The notes: generated from the sequence alone by a model not told the origin. A stretch of 13,861 nucleotides of DNA from Clostridia bacterium (GCA_017536285.1 JAFXHP010000122.1:1-13861), one strand, 5' to 3'; numbered from the stretch's first letter, positions 1 to 6,479 are shown. Numbers and translations are program-made.

Positions 1-1269
1 TCAGGTATTCCCGTAAAGGAAGGCTATCGCTTTGAAGGCTGGAACACAAAAGCGGACGGAAGCGGTATAACTTATCCGGGTGAAAGCGAATATATATTTG
101 AAGGGGATAACGGAAACGGAGGCTTGAAAGTTACTCTTTATGCCATCTGGGTTGAAAAGGAAGTAATTACTGTTGATGAAGCTATTCAGGAATCCACCTA
201 TGACGGAGAGGCTAAGGCCTTTGAGATAAAAGGCGATGTCACGGAAGGCTTTACCATTAAGTATAAAAAAGGCGATGATGAAGTAACACCCATTGACGCC
301 GGAACATATGACGTTGTAATTACACGCGACGAAGACAATGATTACAAGAAGTTTGAAAAGACAGTTACCGGCGGACTTGTGATAAACAAGGCGACTCATA
401 CCATTACAGAAGATGACCTCCCCGTGGCAGGACGTATTGCAAAAGGAAAAACTCTTTCCGAAGTTAAGCTTACTCCTTCTGAACTTAAGGACGAAGAAGA
501 AAATGTGATAGGAACCTTTGAATGGGCAGAGCCCGACGAGGTTTTAAGCGAAAGCGGCACATTTACAAAGGAAATAAATTTTGTCCCCGCTGACAGTACC
601 AACTATAATGGGCAGACCTTTGAAATTACTTTTAAGGTTTTTGTAAATCTCGGAAGCGTGGGAGGAGACGATACAAGATACTTTAACATTCAGTTTGAAT
701 CCAACGGCGGAAGCTATGTATCCATTCAGAATGTAGAAGAGGGAATGAAGGTTAAGGAACCCAAAGCACCTACCAAGGAAGGATATGAATTTGTCGGTTG
801 GTTTACCGATAAAAAGCTTACAAAGGAATATAACTTCAGCAAAAAGGTAACTGAGGGCTTCACTCTTTATGCGGCATGGGAAGAGGAATCTGATGAGAAA
901 AATCAGATAATTCTTACTATTGACAAGAAAAAGGCAATCGTTTTCGGTGAAACTGTGACAAATGACGTTGCACCGATAATCGTAAGCGACAGAACAATGC
1001 TCCCCATAAGATTCATTGCGGAAGCACTTGGAGCAGAAGTAAGCTGGAATGAAGATAAAAGAGAAGTTACAATTTCCTGTGACGATACAGAAATTGTTAT
1101 CACCATTGATTCTGATGAGGCAAAGGTGGGATGGGAATTTGTTAAGCTTGACAGCCCTGCCTTTATCGAAAACGACAGAACATATCTTCCATTAAGATTC
1201 GTAGCCGAAAATTTGGGTGCGAAGGTAGAATGGATAGAGGATGAAAGACAGGTTATTATAACTAAATAA
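1..1269 (+). CDS. Partial secreted repeat protein with C-terminal stalk domains (5' end outside window)
   Basis: The reading frame is open from base 1 with no start codon, so 422 C-terminal residues are visible. Residues about 1-52 end a Listeria-Bacteroides (InlB B-repeat, Flg_new) repeat, with GYRFEGWNTK and a closing TLYAIW. A second complete copy is at about 227-294, with ESNGG, GYEFVGWFTD and TLYAAW. Between them lie Ig-like modules of the MBG kind (AGTYDVVITRD, FVPADSTNYNG). Residues about 301-422 hold a copper-amine-oxidase-N-like stalk domain with the paired motifs DRTMLPIRFIAEALGA and DRTYLPLRFVAENLGA. These modules are known from large exported Clostridia surface proteins, so an extracellular adhesive or structural role is inferred. 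No sortase motif or SLH domain is seen, and the protein ends in the stalk domain. The domain calls are firm; substrate and anchoring are unknown. An isolated ribosome-binding-like sequence just after the stop (1271-1279) has no gene behind it. Confidence 0.85.
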   Translation, partial: SGIPVKEGYRFEGWNTKADGSGITYPGESEYIFEGDNGNGGLKVTLYAIWVEKEVITVDEAIQESTYDGEAKAFEIKGDVTEGFTIKYKKGDDEVTPIDAGTYDVVITRDEDNDYKKFEKTVTGGLVINKATHTITEDDLPVAGRIAKGKTLSEVKLTPSELKDEEENVIGTFEWAEPDEVLSESGTFTKEINFVPADSTNYNGQTFEITFKVFVNLGSVGGDDTRYFNIQFESNGGSYVSIQNVEEGMKVKEPKAPTKEGYEFVGWFTDKKLTKEYNFSKKVTEGFTLYAAWEEESDEKNQIILTIDKKKAIVFGETVTNDVAPIIVSDRTMLPIRFIAEALGAEVSWNEDKREVTISCDDTEIVITIDSDEAKVGWEFVKLDSPAFIENDRTYLPLRFVAENLGAKVEWIEDERQVIITK

Positions 1270-1298
1270 ACAAAGGAGATGTAAAAAAAGTCCAGACC

Positions 1299-1408
1299 GC
1301 AAAAAGGCAAATAAATTAATGATTTGGGCGAATTTACAAACTTCATGTTGTGAAATAGTGTTGAAAAATCGCAGAAATGCGATTTTTCTTCATTTTGAGC
1401 CTTTTTGC
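1299..1408. repeat. 110-bp element bounded by a 10-bp perfect inverted repeat, with an internal palindrome
   Basis: The outer arms are GCAAAAAGGC at 1299-1308 and its exact complement at 1399-1408. Inside, a perfect 10-bp hairpin pairs 1363-1372 (GAAAAATCGC) with 1379-1388 around a 6-nt loop. A 10-bp direct repeat, ACAAACTTCA, occurs at 1336-1345 inside and at 1414-1423 just outside. No protein gene is supported. It could be a MITE-like or REP-like dispersed repeat, a structured RNA with a long closing stem, or the terminator region of the upstream surface-protein gene. No target-site duplication is visible at its borders (CC before, TA after), which weakens the mobile-element reading. Confidence 0.45.
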
Positions 1409-1460
1409 TACGAACAAACTTCACCCTCGACTATGTGAATAAAACCAAAGGTTTTAGAAC

Positions 1461-1491
1461 AAAAGTCGGAGACTCGATGTCTCAGGCTTTT
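1461..1491 (+). terminator. Terminator-like hairpin in the intergenic region
   Basis: Bases 1461-1473 pair with 1479-1491 around the loop TCGAT. The stem is 13 bp with one G-U wobble and one G-A mismatch. The 3' arm ends GGCTTTT and runs into an AT-rich stretch, as in an intrinsic terminator, though the U-tract is short. It lies about 190 bp after the surface-protein stop, so it may end that transcript or be one domain of a structured RNA. A small CGCC-TTCG-GGCG tetraloop stem follows at 1507-1518. Confidence 0.45.
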
Positions 1492-1560
1492 ATTAATATC
1501 CATATACGCCTTCGGGCGGTGCAGTTTGTCCGTTCTGAAGCATTTTTTACTATCTCCTGA

Positions 1561-1589
1561 AAAAGGGGCTGATAGTATCAGCCCCTTTT
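1561..1589 (+). terminator. Strong intrinsic terminator, probably bidirectional
   Basis: A perfect 12-bp stem (1561-1572 with 1578-1589) has a GGGGCTGA core, loop TAGTA, an A-run on the left and a T-run on the right, so it could work on either strand. It sits just upstream of the next promoter and insulates the phosphatase gene from upstream transcription. The upstream sequence 1548-1554 (TACTATC) is complementary to 1571-1577, giving an alternative pairing that would open the top of this stem. Confidence 0.8.
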
Positions 1590-1596
1590 TGCTGTC

Positions 1597-1625
1597 TTGA
1601 CGGAAGTGTGCTTTTGTGTTAAAAT
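1597..1625 (+). promoter_or_regulatory. Sigma-A-type promoter of the phosphatase gene
   Basis: The -35 is TTGACG at 1597-1602 and the -10 is TAAAAT at 1620-1625, with an exact 17-bp spacer and an extended -10 TG at 1617-1618. Transcription would start near 1632, leaving a leader of about 27 nt that contains the ribosome binding site AAAGGCGG (1645-1652). Confidence 0.8.
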
Positions 1626-1658
1626 ACCATTTGTGCTTTTAAAGAAAGGCGGTTTATT

Positions 1659-2453
1659 ATGGATAATCAGAAGGAACTCGAAATTGAAGCGATAATAAAA
1701 GAAGCGGGAAAAATTATGCTTTCGGCCCGCTATAAAAATATGAATGTGGACGAAAAGACAGGATGTGCAAATTTCGTAACCGAATATGATGTATTGGTGC
1801 AGAAATTCCTTGAGGAAAAATTCCTTGAATTAATCCCCGAAGTAAAATTCCTTGCGGAGGAAGAGGGGGAAGACGAAAACAAGGTTGGCGACGGCTTAAC
1901 CTTTATAATAGATCCGATAGACGGAACAAGCAACTTTATGTATAATATGAATCTCAGTGCAATTTCCGTTGCCATCGCAAAGGATAAAAAGACCGTATTC
2001 GCTGCCATATATAATCCCTATGCCGATGAATATTATACGGCTGAAAGAGGAAAAGGTGCTTATCTTAACGGCAATAAAATAAGCGTTTCTTCCGTTAAGG
2101 CATCAAGTTCTCTGGCACTTATCGGAACGGCGGCGTATTATAAGGACTCCATTGGAGATAAAACGGTAAAAATGTTTGAAAAGGTTTTTTATTCCTTCGG
2201 GGACATAAGACGATGCGGCTCTGCAGCCATTGATTTATGCAATATTGCAAAGGGAAGTGCCTCGGCGTTTTTTGAATATGTTCTGTCTCCCTGGGACTTT
2301 GCGGCAGGAGCTTTGATTGTTACAGAGGCAGGAGGGCATATCACCGACTTTAAGGGAGAAAGCCTTCTTGACAGATACGAAAAAAGCACCGTTCTTGCAG
2401 CAAATGCCGTTGTTTTTGACGAAGCAAAAGAAATTGTAGAAAAAATTTACTGA
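1659..2453 (+). CDS. Inositol monophosphatase family protein (Mg2+-dependent sugar/inositol phosphatase)
   Basis: This 264-residue protein matches the usual length of the bacterial IMPase (SuhB-like) family. The metal-binding signature is complete: LAEEEGE at 65-71 gives the first acidic ligand, DPIDGTSNF at 85-93 is motif A with Asp85 and Asp88, and WDFAAGALIVTEAGG from Trp212 with Asp213 is motif B. Family members hydrolyse inositol-1-phosphate or other small phosphates (fructose-1,6-bisphosphate, PAP, histidinol phosphate) in the cytoplasm with Mg2+. The sequence does not tell which substrate is used. The ATG at 1659 is preceded by AAAGGCGG with 6 nt spacing. It has its own promoter (1597-1625), and the downstream gene also has one, so it is probably monocistronic. 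I give no gene symbol because suhB, hisN and related names cannot be separated here. Confidence 0.9.
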   Translation: MDNQKELEIEAIIKEAGKIMLSARYKNMNVDEKTGCANFVTEYDVLVQKFLEEKFLELIPEVKFLAEEEGEDENKVGDGLTFIIDPIDGTSNFMYNMNLSAISVAIAKDKKTVFAAIYNPYADEYYTAERGKGAYLNGNKISVSSVKASSSLALIGTAAYYKDSIGDKTVKMFEKVFYSFGDIRRCGSAAIDLCNIAKGSASAFFEYVLSPWDFAAGALIVTEAGGHITDFKGESLLDRYEKSTVLAANAVVFDEAKEIVEKIY

Positions 2454-2470
2454 TTGTTCATTTTTCTCTC

Positions 2471-2499
2471 TTGCTTTTTGAAAGGAGAGAATATATAAT
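2471..2499 (+). promoter_or_regulatory. Probable sigma-A promoter of the membrane protein gene
   Basis: A perfect -10 TATAAT lies at 2494-2499, with a weak -35 TTGCTT at 2471-2476 and a 17-bp spacer. A 7-bp inverted repeat (TTCTCTC at 2464-2470, GAGAGAA at 2485-2491) brackets the -35 and spacer. It might be an operator or simply a weak hairpin at the end of the phosphatase transcript. Confidence 0.6.
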
Positions 2500-2532
2500 A
2501 GAAAATAAGTTATTATGTAAAGGAGAAAAAGC

Positions 2533-3843
2533 ATGGAAGAAAATAAGGATTTGAATATCGAAGCCGAAGAAGAAAAGGAAGCCGTTGATAAAGCGGATTT
2601 TGCCGAAGTAAACTATGGCGAAGATAATAAGGAAGAAACAGAAGAAGCAGCAGAAAAAACAGGCGAGGAAGAAACAGAAGAAACCAAGGAAGAGAAGCCG
2701 AAGAAAAAGAAATTTATCGGTTTGGCAATTGCAATAGGCTTGGTTTTGATTCTTCTTATTGCAAGTATTGCAAAATTTGCAGGCGGACAAAATGCAGGTC
2801 TTTCCAACAGATTCGGTGTTGTCATAGGTATTCCTAAAGGAGGCTATCTTATACATACCGACTATAACGGCGACAAGCTTTATAAGTCAGGTATTGCAAA
2901 GAACAACATTGGCGAAAGTGAAGTGATTTCCGACGACATTGCTCCCTGGGGATTTACAGAGCATGGCGGTTCCATCTACTTCTTTGACAGAATGAAAAAC
3001 GGTATATATAAGCTTGAGAAAAACGGTGCAGCTACACTTATTTATGATGGAGTCACATATTATCATCAGTATTGCGGCAAATATGTTTACTTCATGGAAC
3101 CTGAAGCAAGCTACGGTGGATTTGTAAAGAGAGTTCCCTTAAAGGGCGGAGAAGCCGAAACAGTTCTTAATGTATACACTACAAGCTTTGCTGTTTCTGG
3201 AAAAAATATCATTTACTACGATTCGTCATTAAACGATTTGCTTGTGACAACTCTTGACAATGCATTGGAATTTGCAAAAGCATCTGAAGGTGAAGCTATG
3301 ACATCTGCTGATATAAAGGCTATTGTTGTTGCAGCTGACAGATATGCACAGAATATAAACGTGGTTGGCGATAATGTATACTTTACAGATGCATCCAAGG
3401 AAAATGTAATTTGCCGTGCAAGCATAAAGACAGGCGAAGTTGAGGAGGTTAATTTCGGCACAGCAGGAACATCCCTTAACGTATATGGAAAGTATATGTT
3501 CTATGTGGGTTCGGACAATTGCTTATATCGTATGAATCTTGACGGAAAAGATATAAGAAATCTTACAGGTAATGCATTTAAAACATTTGCAGGCTTCGGC
3601 TTGTTCAAAAACAGAATAGTTGCATATGCACTGATGGGACAGCTTAATGCTGAAACCATGCAGACAGATTATATGCCTGTGATAGTTGTTATGGACTTTG
3701 AAGGTAAGCCGATAAACGTAATTCCTGCCGTAGATATGTCAATGAACAATATGTATCCCGGTGGAGAAATGCCCGAGGTGCCTGAAGAAGTACCGGAGGA
3801 AACAGAGGAAGAAAGCGAAGCAACTGAAGAAACAGAAGGTTAA
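2533..3843 (+). CDS. Single-pass membrane protein with beta-propeller-like extracellular domain (DUF5050-like)
   Basis: This 436-residue protein starts with a very acidic, Glu-rich stretch (1-55), then KPKKKK, then one hydrophobic membrane segment at about 61-84. The lysines before it and the lack of a cleavable signal predict a cytoplasmic N-terminus and an outside C-terminal domain. The outer part carries irregular repeats of a strand motif ending in aromatic-rich turns: GGSIYFFD at 145-152, GKYVYFM at 182-188, GKNIIYYD at 223-230, GDNVYFTD at 279-286, GKYMFYVG at 319-326 and KNRIVAYA at 359-366. These resemble DUF5050 / LRP1-type beta-propeller blades common in Clostridia exported proteins. 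The C-terminus (413-436) is again Glu-rich. A sensing, binding or envelope scaffold role is inferred; no catalytic motif is seen. The ATG follows AAAGGAG at 2519-2525. The gene ends at a bidirectional terminator. Confidence 0.8.
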   Translation: MEENKDLNIEAEEEKEAVDKADFAEVNYGEDNKEETEEAAEKTGEEETEETKEEKPKKKKFIGLAIAIGLVLILLIASIAKFAGGQNAGLSNRFGVVIGIPKGGYLIHTDYNGDKLYKSGIAKNNIGESEVISDDIAPWGFTEHGGSIYFFDRMKNGIYKLEKNGAATLIYDGVTYYHQYCGKYVYFMEPEASYGGFVKRVPLKGGEAETVLNVYTTSFAVSGKNIIYYDSSLNDLLVTTLDNALEFAKASEGEAMTSADIKAIVVAADRYAQNINVVGDNVYFTDASKENVICRASIKTGEVEEVNFGTAGTSLNVYGKYMFYVGSDNCLYRMNLDGKDIRNLTGNAFKTFAGFGLFKNRIVAYALMGQLNAETMQTDYMPVIVVMDFEGKPINVIPAVDMSMNNMYPGGEMPEVPEEVPEETEEESEATEETEG

Positions 3844-3846
3844 AAT

Positions 3847-3880
3847 AAAAATCTCAGAGCCATTCGGCTCTGAGATTTTT
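3847..3880. terminator. Bidirectional intrinsic terminator between convergent genes
   Basis: A perfect 15-bp stem pairs 3847-3861 with 3866-3880 around a 4-nt ATTC loop. The core is CTCAGAGCC, with an A-run on the left and a T-run on the right that continues into 3881-3882. It begins 3 bp after the membrane-protein stop and abuts the stop codon of the minus-strand gene, so one element serves both genes. Confidence 0.95.
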
Positions 3881-5494
3881 TTATTCTGTGATATACTTTC
3901 CTACATACTCAATTACGTTTTCGGTGTCCGAGCAATTTTCGAATTTATTTCCTTTATATATGAATTCTTCGGTGTTGTTAATTATCGCAACGGGACAATG
4001 ACAGTCGATAAAAGTGTTGTCCGAAACTTCGATTTTTCCGTGGAAGTATTTGCCTTCTTCAAATTTGGGGCGTTTCATAACCTCCACAAGGCCCTTGCTG
4101 CCCCAGCTGCTCTTTACATATTTGCAACGGGTAAAGGTATTGCCTGTTATAAGAACATCTCTTACTCCGCCTGCTTCAAACCAGTATTTTCCGTCGGACT
4201 CAAACTTGATGGGAGTTCCGGGATTGTCAAAAAGATTGTTTCTTATAACGGTTTTGCCCGCACTTGCAAGAAGCATTCCCCTTGCACGGTTGTTTTTAAG
4301 TGTGCAGTTTTCAAAAATTACTTCGGGAACTCTTGAAACCTCTGTAACATCGTCGCCCACCAGAATATCTTCCGTACCGCCTTCAATTTCAACACTGATA
4401 TATTCATGGTTGATTTTGGTAACGGATGAAACCCTGTAGCACTTTTTCGGAATCAATGATTCGGGATCGCAGGTTTCTATTGTATCTCCTGCCTTGATAA
4501 ATTCAATTCCCTGTGCCTGATTGTGCATATATTTAAGAAGTATGGATTTTTCCGTCTTATCCATTATACGAAGGTAGATGCCGTGAACGTTAAGTGCGTC
4601 GTCAAGCTGTGCCTCAAAGTATGAATCGTGGATGTGTATAAGACCGTAGCAGTGAACAAAGTGAGTGGCATCGGCACCCAGGGTGATTAAGCCGTCAGCG
4701 TAGGGTATCAATTTCATTCCCGATATTTCGATGTTTTCGGAAACCTGGGCGATTACGCCCATTCCGGGGCCGTTGTGGCGGGTAAAGTTTTCGATTTTTA
4801 TATTTTTTGAATGGTCGATAAATATTCCGCAGGATTCTCTGCTTCCGGGATCCAGTGAAATTTTATCGCCTGTTTTAAGGCCGTTGTTATAATAGTAGGG
4901 GGAATCTGTGTGATAAAGGATATTCCCTTCGGAATCTGTAAGCTTGGAAAATGGAACACCGGCAAGACCAAGGTCGGGAAATTCGGGAGTCATATAGCCG
5001 GTTTCCTTATCCCAGGCGTTAAGGCGTGAAAAATAAGCAAACTTTGAGTTTCTTCTTGCCACCTTAAGGCAGGTTCCGTGAAGCACCACAGGAGAACCTC
5101 CCGTCTGGAGGAATGTAAAGCCTTTTTCGGAGCACTCTGTAACAACCCCTTCTGCTGTCAGGGGGTCAGATGTCCTTACGGATACGTTTTTTATTCCGAT
5201 GTTTTCGGAGTCGATTACGGCAAAGGGGAAGGCGGTATCGTCAATTATAAGTTCGCTTCCTGAAAAATCAAGGGTAAAGTTTTTAAATCCTTCCATAAGG
5301 AAGACGATTCCTCGAAGACCGTTATCGTGATTTGAAATTGTTACATATCTTTGCTCTGCGAGGGCGGAAGATATGTTATATGTACCTTTTGGGAAAACAA
5401 GAGTGTCTTCGCCGTGCTCTTTGCAGTAGCAAAGAGCGGCTTTTATATTAAGCGTAATATTATCGGTTTTGTTAAATTGTTCAAAGTTTATCAT
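3881..5494 (-). CDS. Right-handed beta-helix protein, GH110-like alpha-1,3-galactosidase
   Basis: This 537-residue protein begins FEQFNKTDNITLNIKAAL and VFPKGTYNI, the usual entry of a parallel beta-helix, followed by many N-x-F/I rungs. Several segments match what I know of glycoside hydrolase family 110, inverting exo-alpha-1,3-galactosidases that remove terminal galactose such as blood-group B: TISNHDNG near residue 52, FLMEGFKNFTLDFSGSE, QLDDALNVHG with Asp298-Asp299, PEVIFENCTLKNNRARG near 390-406 and WFEAGGVRDVLITGNTF. The acidic pair in QLDD and the NRARG segment are the best catalytic-site candidates. There is no signal peptide, so it is predicted cytoplasmic, unlike the exported Bacteroides enzymes. 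The start at 5494 is chosen over the ATG at 5503 because AAAGGATGA sits 5 nt before 5494 and overlaps the upstream ATG. No sugar transporter or other glycosidase gene lies next to it here. Fold call strong; family call good; substrate inferred. Confidence 0.78.
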   Translation of the reverse strand: MINFEQFNKTDNITLNIKAALCYCKEHGEDTLVFPKGTYNISSALAEQRYVTISNHDNGLRGIVFLMEGFKNFTLDFSGSELIIDDTAFPFAVIDSENIGIKNVSVRTSDPLTAEGVVTECSEKGFTFLQTGGSPVVLHGTCLKVARRNSKFAYFSRLNAWDKETGYMTPEFPDLGLAGVPFSKLTDSEGNILYHTDSPYYYNNGLKTGDKISLDPGSRESCGIFIDHSKNIKIENFTRHNGPGMGVIAQVSENIEISGMKLIPYADGLITLGADATHFVHCYGLIHIHDSYFEAQLDDALNVHGIYLRIMDKTEKSILLKYMHNQAQGIEFIKAGDTIETCDPESLIPKKCYRVSSVTKINHEYISVEIEGGTEDILVGDDVTEVSRVPEVIFENCTLKNNRARGMLLASAGKTVIRNNLFDNPGTPIKFESDGKYWFEAGGVRDVLITGNTFTRCKYVKSSWGSKGLVEVMKRPKFEEGKYFHGKIEVSDNTFIDCHCPVAIINNTEEFIYKGNKFENCSDTENVIEYVGKYITE

Positions 5495-5499
5495 AAAAG

Positions 5500-5508
5500 T
5501 CATCCTTT
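5500..5508 (-). promoter_or_regulatory. Ribosome binding site that decides the GH110-like start
   Basis: On the minus strand the sequence AAAGGATGA lies 5 nt before the ATG at 5494. It contains the other in-frame ATG (5503), which would have no spacing from its own Shine-Dalgarno sequence. The shorter protein is therefore preferred. Confidence 0.65.
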
Positions 5509-5525
5509 CTTCGGGAGTTTACTTG

Positions 5526-5554
5526 ATTTTACCATATAAAAACCGAAAAAGCAA
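5526..5554 (-). promoter_or_regulatory. Sigma-A-type promoter of the GH110-like gene
   Basis: On the minus strand, -35 TTGCTT (5549-5554) and -10 TAAAAT (5526-5531) are separated by 17 bp, with an extended TGG before the -10. The predicted transcript starts near 5519, giving a leader of about 25 nt. It is divergent from the consensus promoter at 5618-5646, with about 63 bp between the two -35 boxes. Confidence 0.65.
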
Positions 5555-5617
5555 CAACAAAGAATGCAGGAATTTTTATGAACAAAAAGTAAAATATAAC
5601 AAAATTGTTAAAAAAGT

Positions 5618-5646
5618 TTGACAAAATTAAAATCTTATGTTATAAT
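5618..5646 (+). promoter_or_regulatory. Full-consensus sigma-A promoter of the NlpC/P60 gene
   Basis: TTGACA at 5618-5623 and TATAAT at 5641-5646 both match consensus exactly, with a 17-bp spacer and an extended -10 TG at 5638-5639. The flanking sequence is very AT-rich. Transcription should begin near 5653, giving a leader of about 68 nt in which I find no strong structure. Confidence 0.92.
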
Positions 5647-5720
5647 ACGGTAAAAGTTACATAAACTCATTTGAGAAAAGTTTTGTTTTAAGATAGATGA
5701 ATTGGAAAAATGGAGGACTT

Positions 5721-6395
5721 ATGTTTTTTAATATTAAGCGATTAGGTTCACTTATGGTTACGGTTGCTTTAATTGCAATCAATACAATTTGTACGGATGC
5801 TGAGGTAGGTATAGTTATTGCATCAAGCCTTAATGTAAGAGAAAAGGCAAGTTCGAGCTCTGCAATTGTGGCAGAGGTTGAAGCGGGAAGTGAAATTCTT
5901 CTTCTGGAGCGTACAGGTGACTGGTATAAGGTTAACGTCGGCGACATCGGATATGTTAATGCAAACTATATAAGAACAGAGAGCGAATTTTCAACGGGAA
6001 CCGTTAATGAAGCTCCCACAACAGATGCAACCATAACAAAGGGACAGCAGGTAATAGACCTTGCCAAGCAGTATATCGGTGTGCGTTATGTATACGGAGG
6101 TACAACTCCCAACGGATTTGACTGCAGCGGGTTTGTTCAGTATGTATATAAAAACATGGGAGTAACCATTAACCGTGTTGCGGCAGACCAGGCTAAAAAC
6201 GGTATTTATGTAGCAAAAGAAAATCTTCAGCCCGGAGATTTGGTATTTTTTAAAAAGCCGGGAAGAGCCATCCACCATGTCGGTATTTATGTGGGCGACG
6301 GAAACTACATACATGCTCCCTACACAGGAAGAACTATCTGCATAGAACCCATGACACGTTCCGACTATTACACGGCAAGAAGAATATTCTATTAA
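5721..6395 (+). CDS. Secreted SH3b-NlpC/P60 peptidoglycan endopeptidase
   Basis: This 224-residue protein has a signal peptide at about 1-27 (basic FNIKR, hydrophobic core, likely cut after Thr-Asp-Ala). A bacterial SH3 domain follows at about 29-80 (SSLNVREKASSSS, GDWYKVNVGDIGYVNANYI), then a Thr-rich linker, then an NlpC/P60 domain from about 105 to the end. The catalytic Cys135 lies in NGFDCSGFVQYVY, the His186 in HHVGIYVGDG, and a third polar residue His198 in YIHAP. Such enzymes cut gamma-D-Glu-diamino-acid bonds in cell-wall peptides outside the membrane, with SH3b binding the wall. The start at 5721 is chosen because GGAGG (5712-5716) is 4 nt upstream and the signal peptide begins properly there; the in-frame ATG at 5697 has no ribosome binding site. 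A full-consensus promoter implies strong expression. No clear terminator precedes the next promoter. Confidence 0.93.
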   Translation: MFFNIKRLGSLMVTVALIAINTICTDAEVGIVIASSLNVREKASSSSAIVAEVEAGSEILLLERTGDWYKVNVGDIGYVNANYIRTESEFSTGTVNEAPTTDATITKGQQVIDLAKQYIGVRYVYGGTTPNGFDCSGFVQYVYKNMGVTINRVAADQAKNGIYVAKENLQPGDLVFFKKPGRAIHHVGIYVGDGNYIHAPYTGRTICIEPMTRSDYYTARRIFY

Positions 6396-6412
6396 TGCCC
6401 GGAAAAAAACAC

Positions 6413-6441
6413 TTGATTTTCTTGAAAAAGTGTGTTATAAT
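6413..6441 (+). promoter_or_regulatory. Promoter of the rimP-nusA-infB operon
   Basis: TTGATT at 6413-6418 and TATAAT at 6436-6441 have a 17-bp spacer and an extended -10 TG at 6433-6434. A 6-bp inverted repeat (ACACTT at 6409-6414, AAGTGT at 6428-6433) frames the spacer and overlaps the -35. It may be an operator or coincidence. Transcription would start near 6448, just before the leader hairpin. Confidence 0.8.
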
Positions 6442-6453
6442 ATAAAAAGCGTA

Positions 6454-6479
6454 AAAGAGTGGGAATTCTCCCACTCTTT
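6454..6479 (+). promoter_or_regulatory. Leader hairpin of the rimP-nusA operon, candidate NusA-dependent attenuator
   Basis: A perfect 11-bp stem pairs 6454-6464 (AAAGAGTGGGA) with 6469-6479 around ATTC. It lies at the very start of the predicted transcript and about 50 nt before rimP. The 3' side ends CTCTTT but the U-tract is broken (CGTGTTGTATT), so it would be a weak intrinsic terminator. In Bacillus subtilis the nusA operon is known to be autoregulated by NusA-dependent termination in its leader; this hairpin fits that role by position and strength. It may also stop read-through from the NlpC/P60 gene. Confidence 0.6.

Noticed and set aside
1279..1284. ATG-TAA start-stop directly after a Shine-Dalgarno-like sequence
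   Set aside because: The ATG overlaps the end of the Shine-Dalgarno sequence with no spacing, so it cannot be efficiently initiated; recorded only as an orphan ribosome-binding-like site.
903..1424. Minus-strand open frame covering the stalk domain and part of the intergenic region
   Set aside because: Most of it is antisense to the well-supported stalk domain. Its N-terminal part only translates the 1299-1408 palindromic element, which explains its apparent open frame.
3761..4336. Plus-strand open frame of 191 codons crossing the bidirectional terminator
   Set aside because: It overlaps the end of the membrane protein in another frame, runs through a strong terminator hairpin and then antisense to the beta-helix gene; no motif is present.
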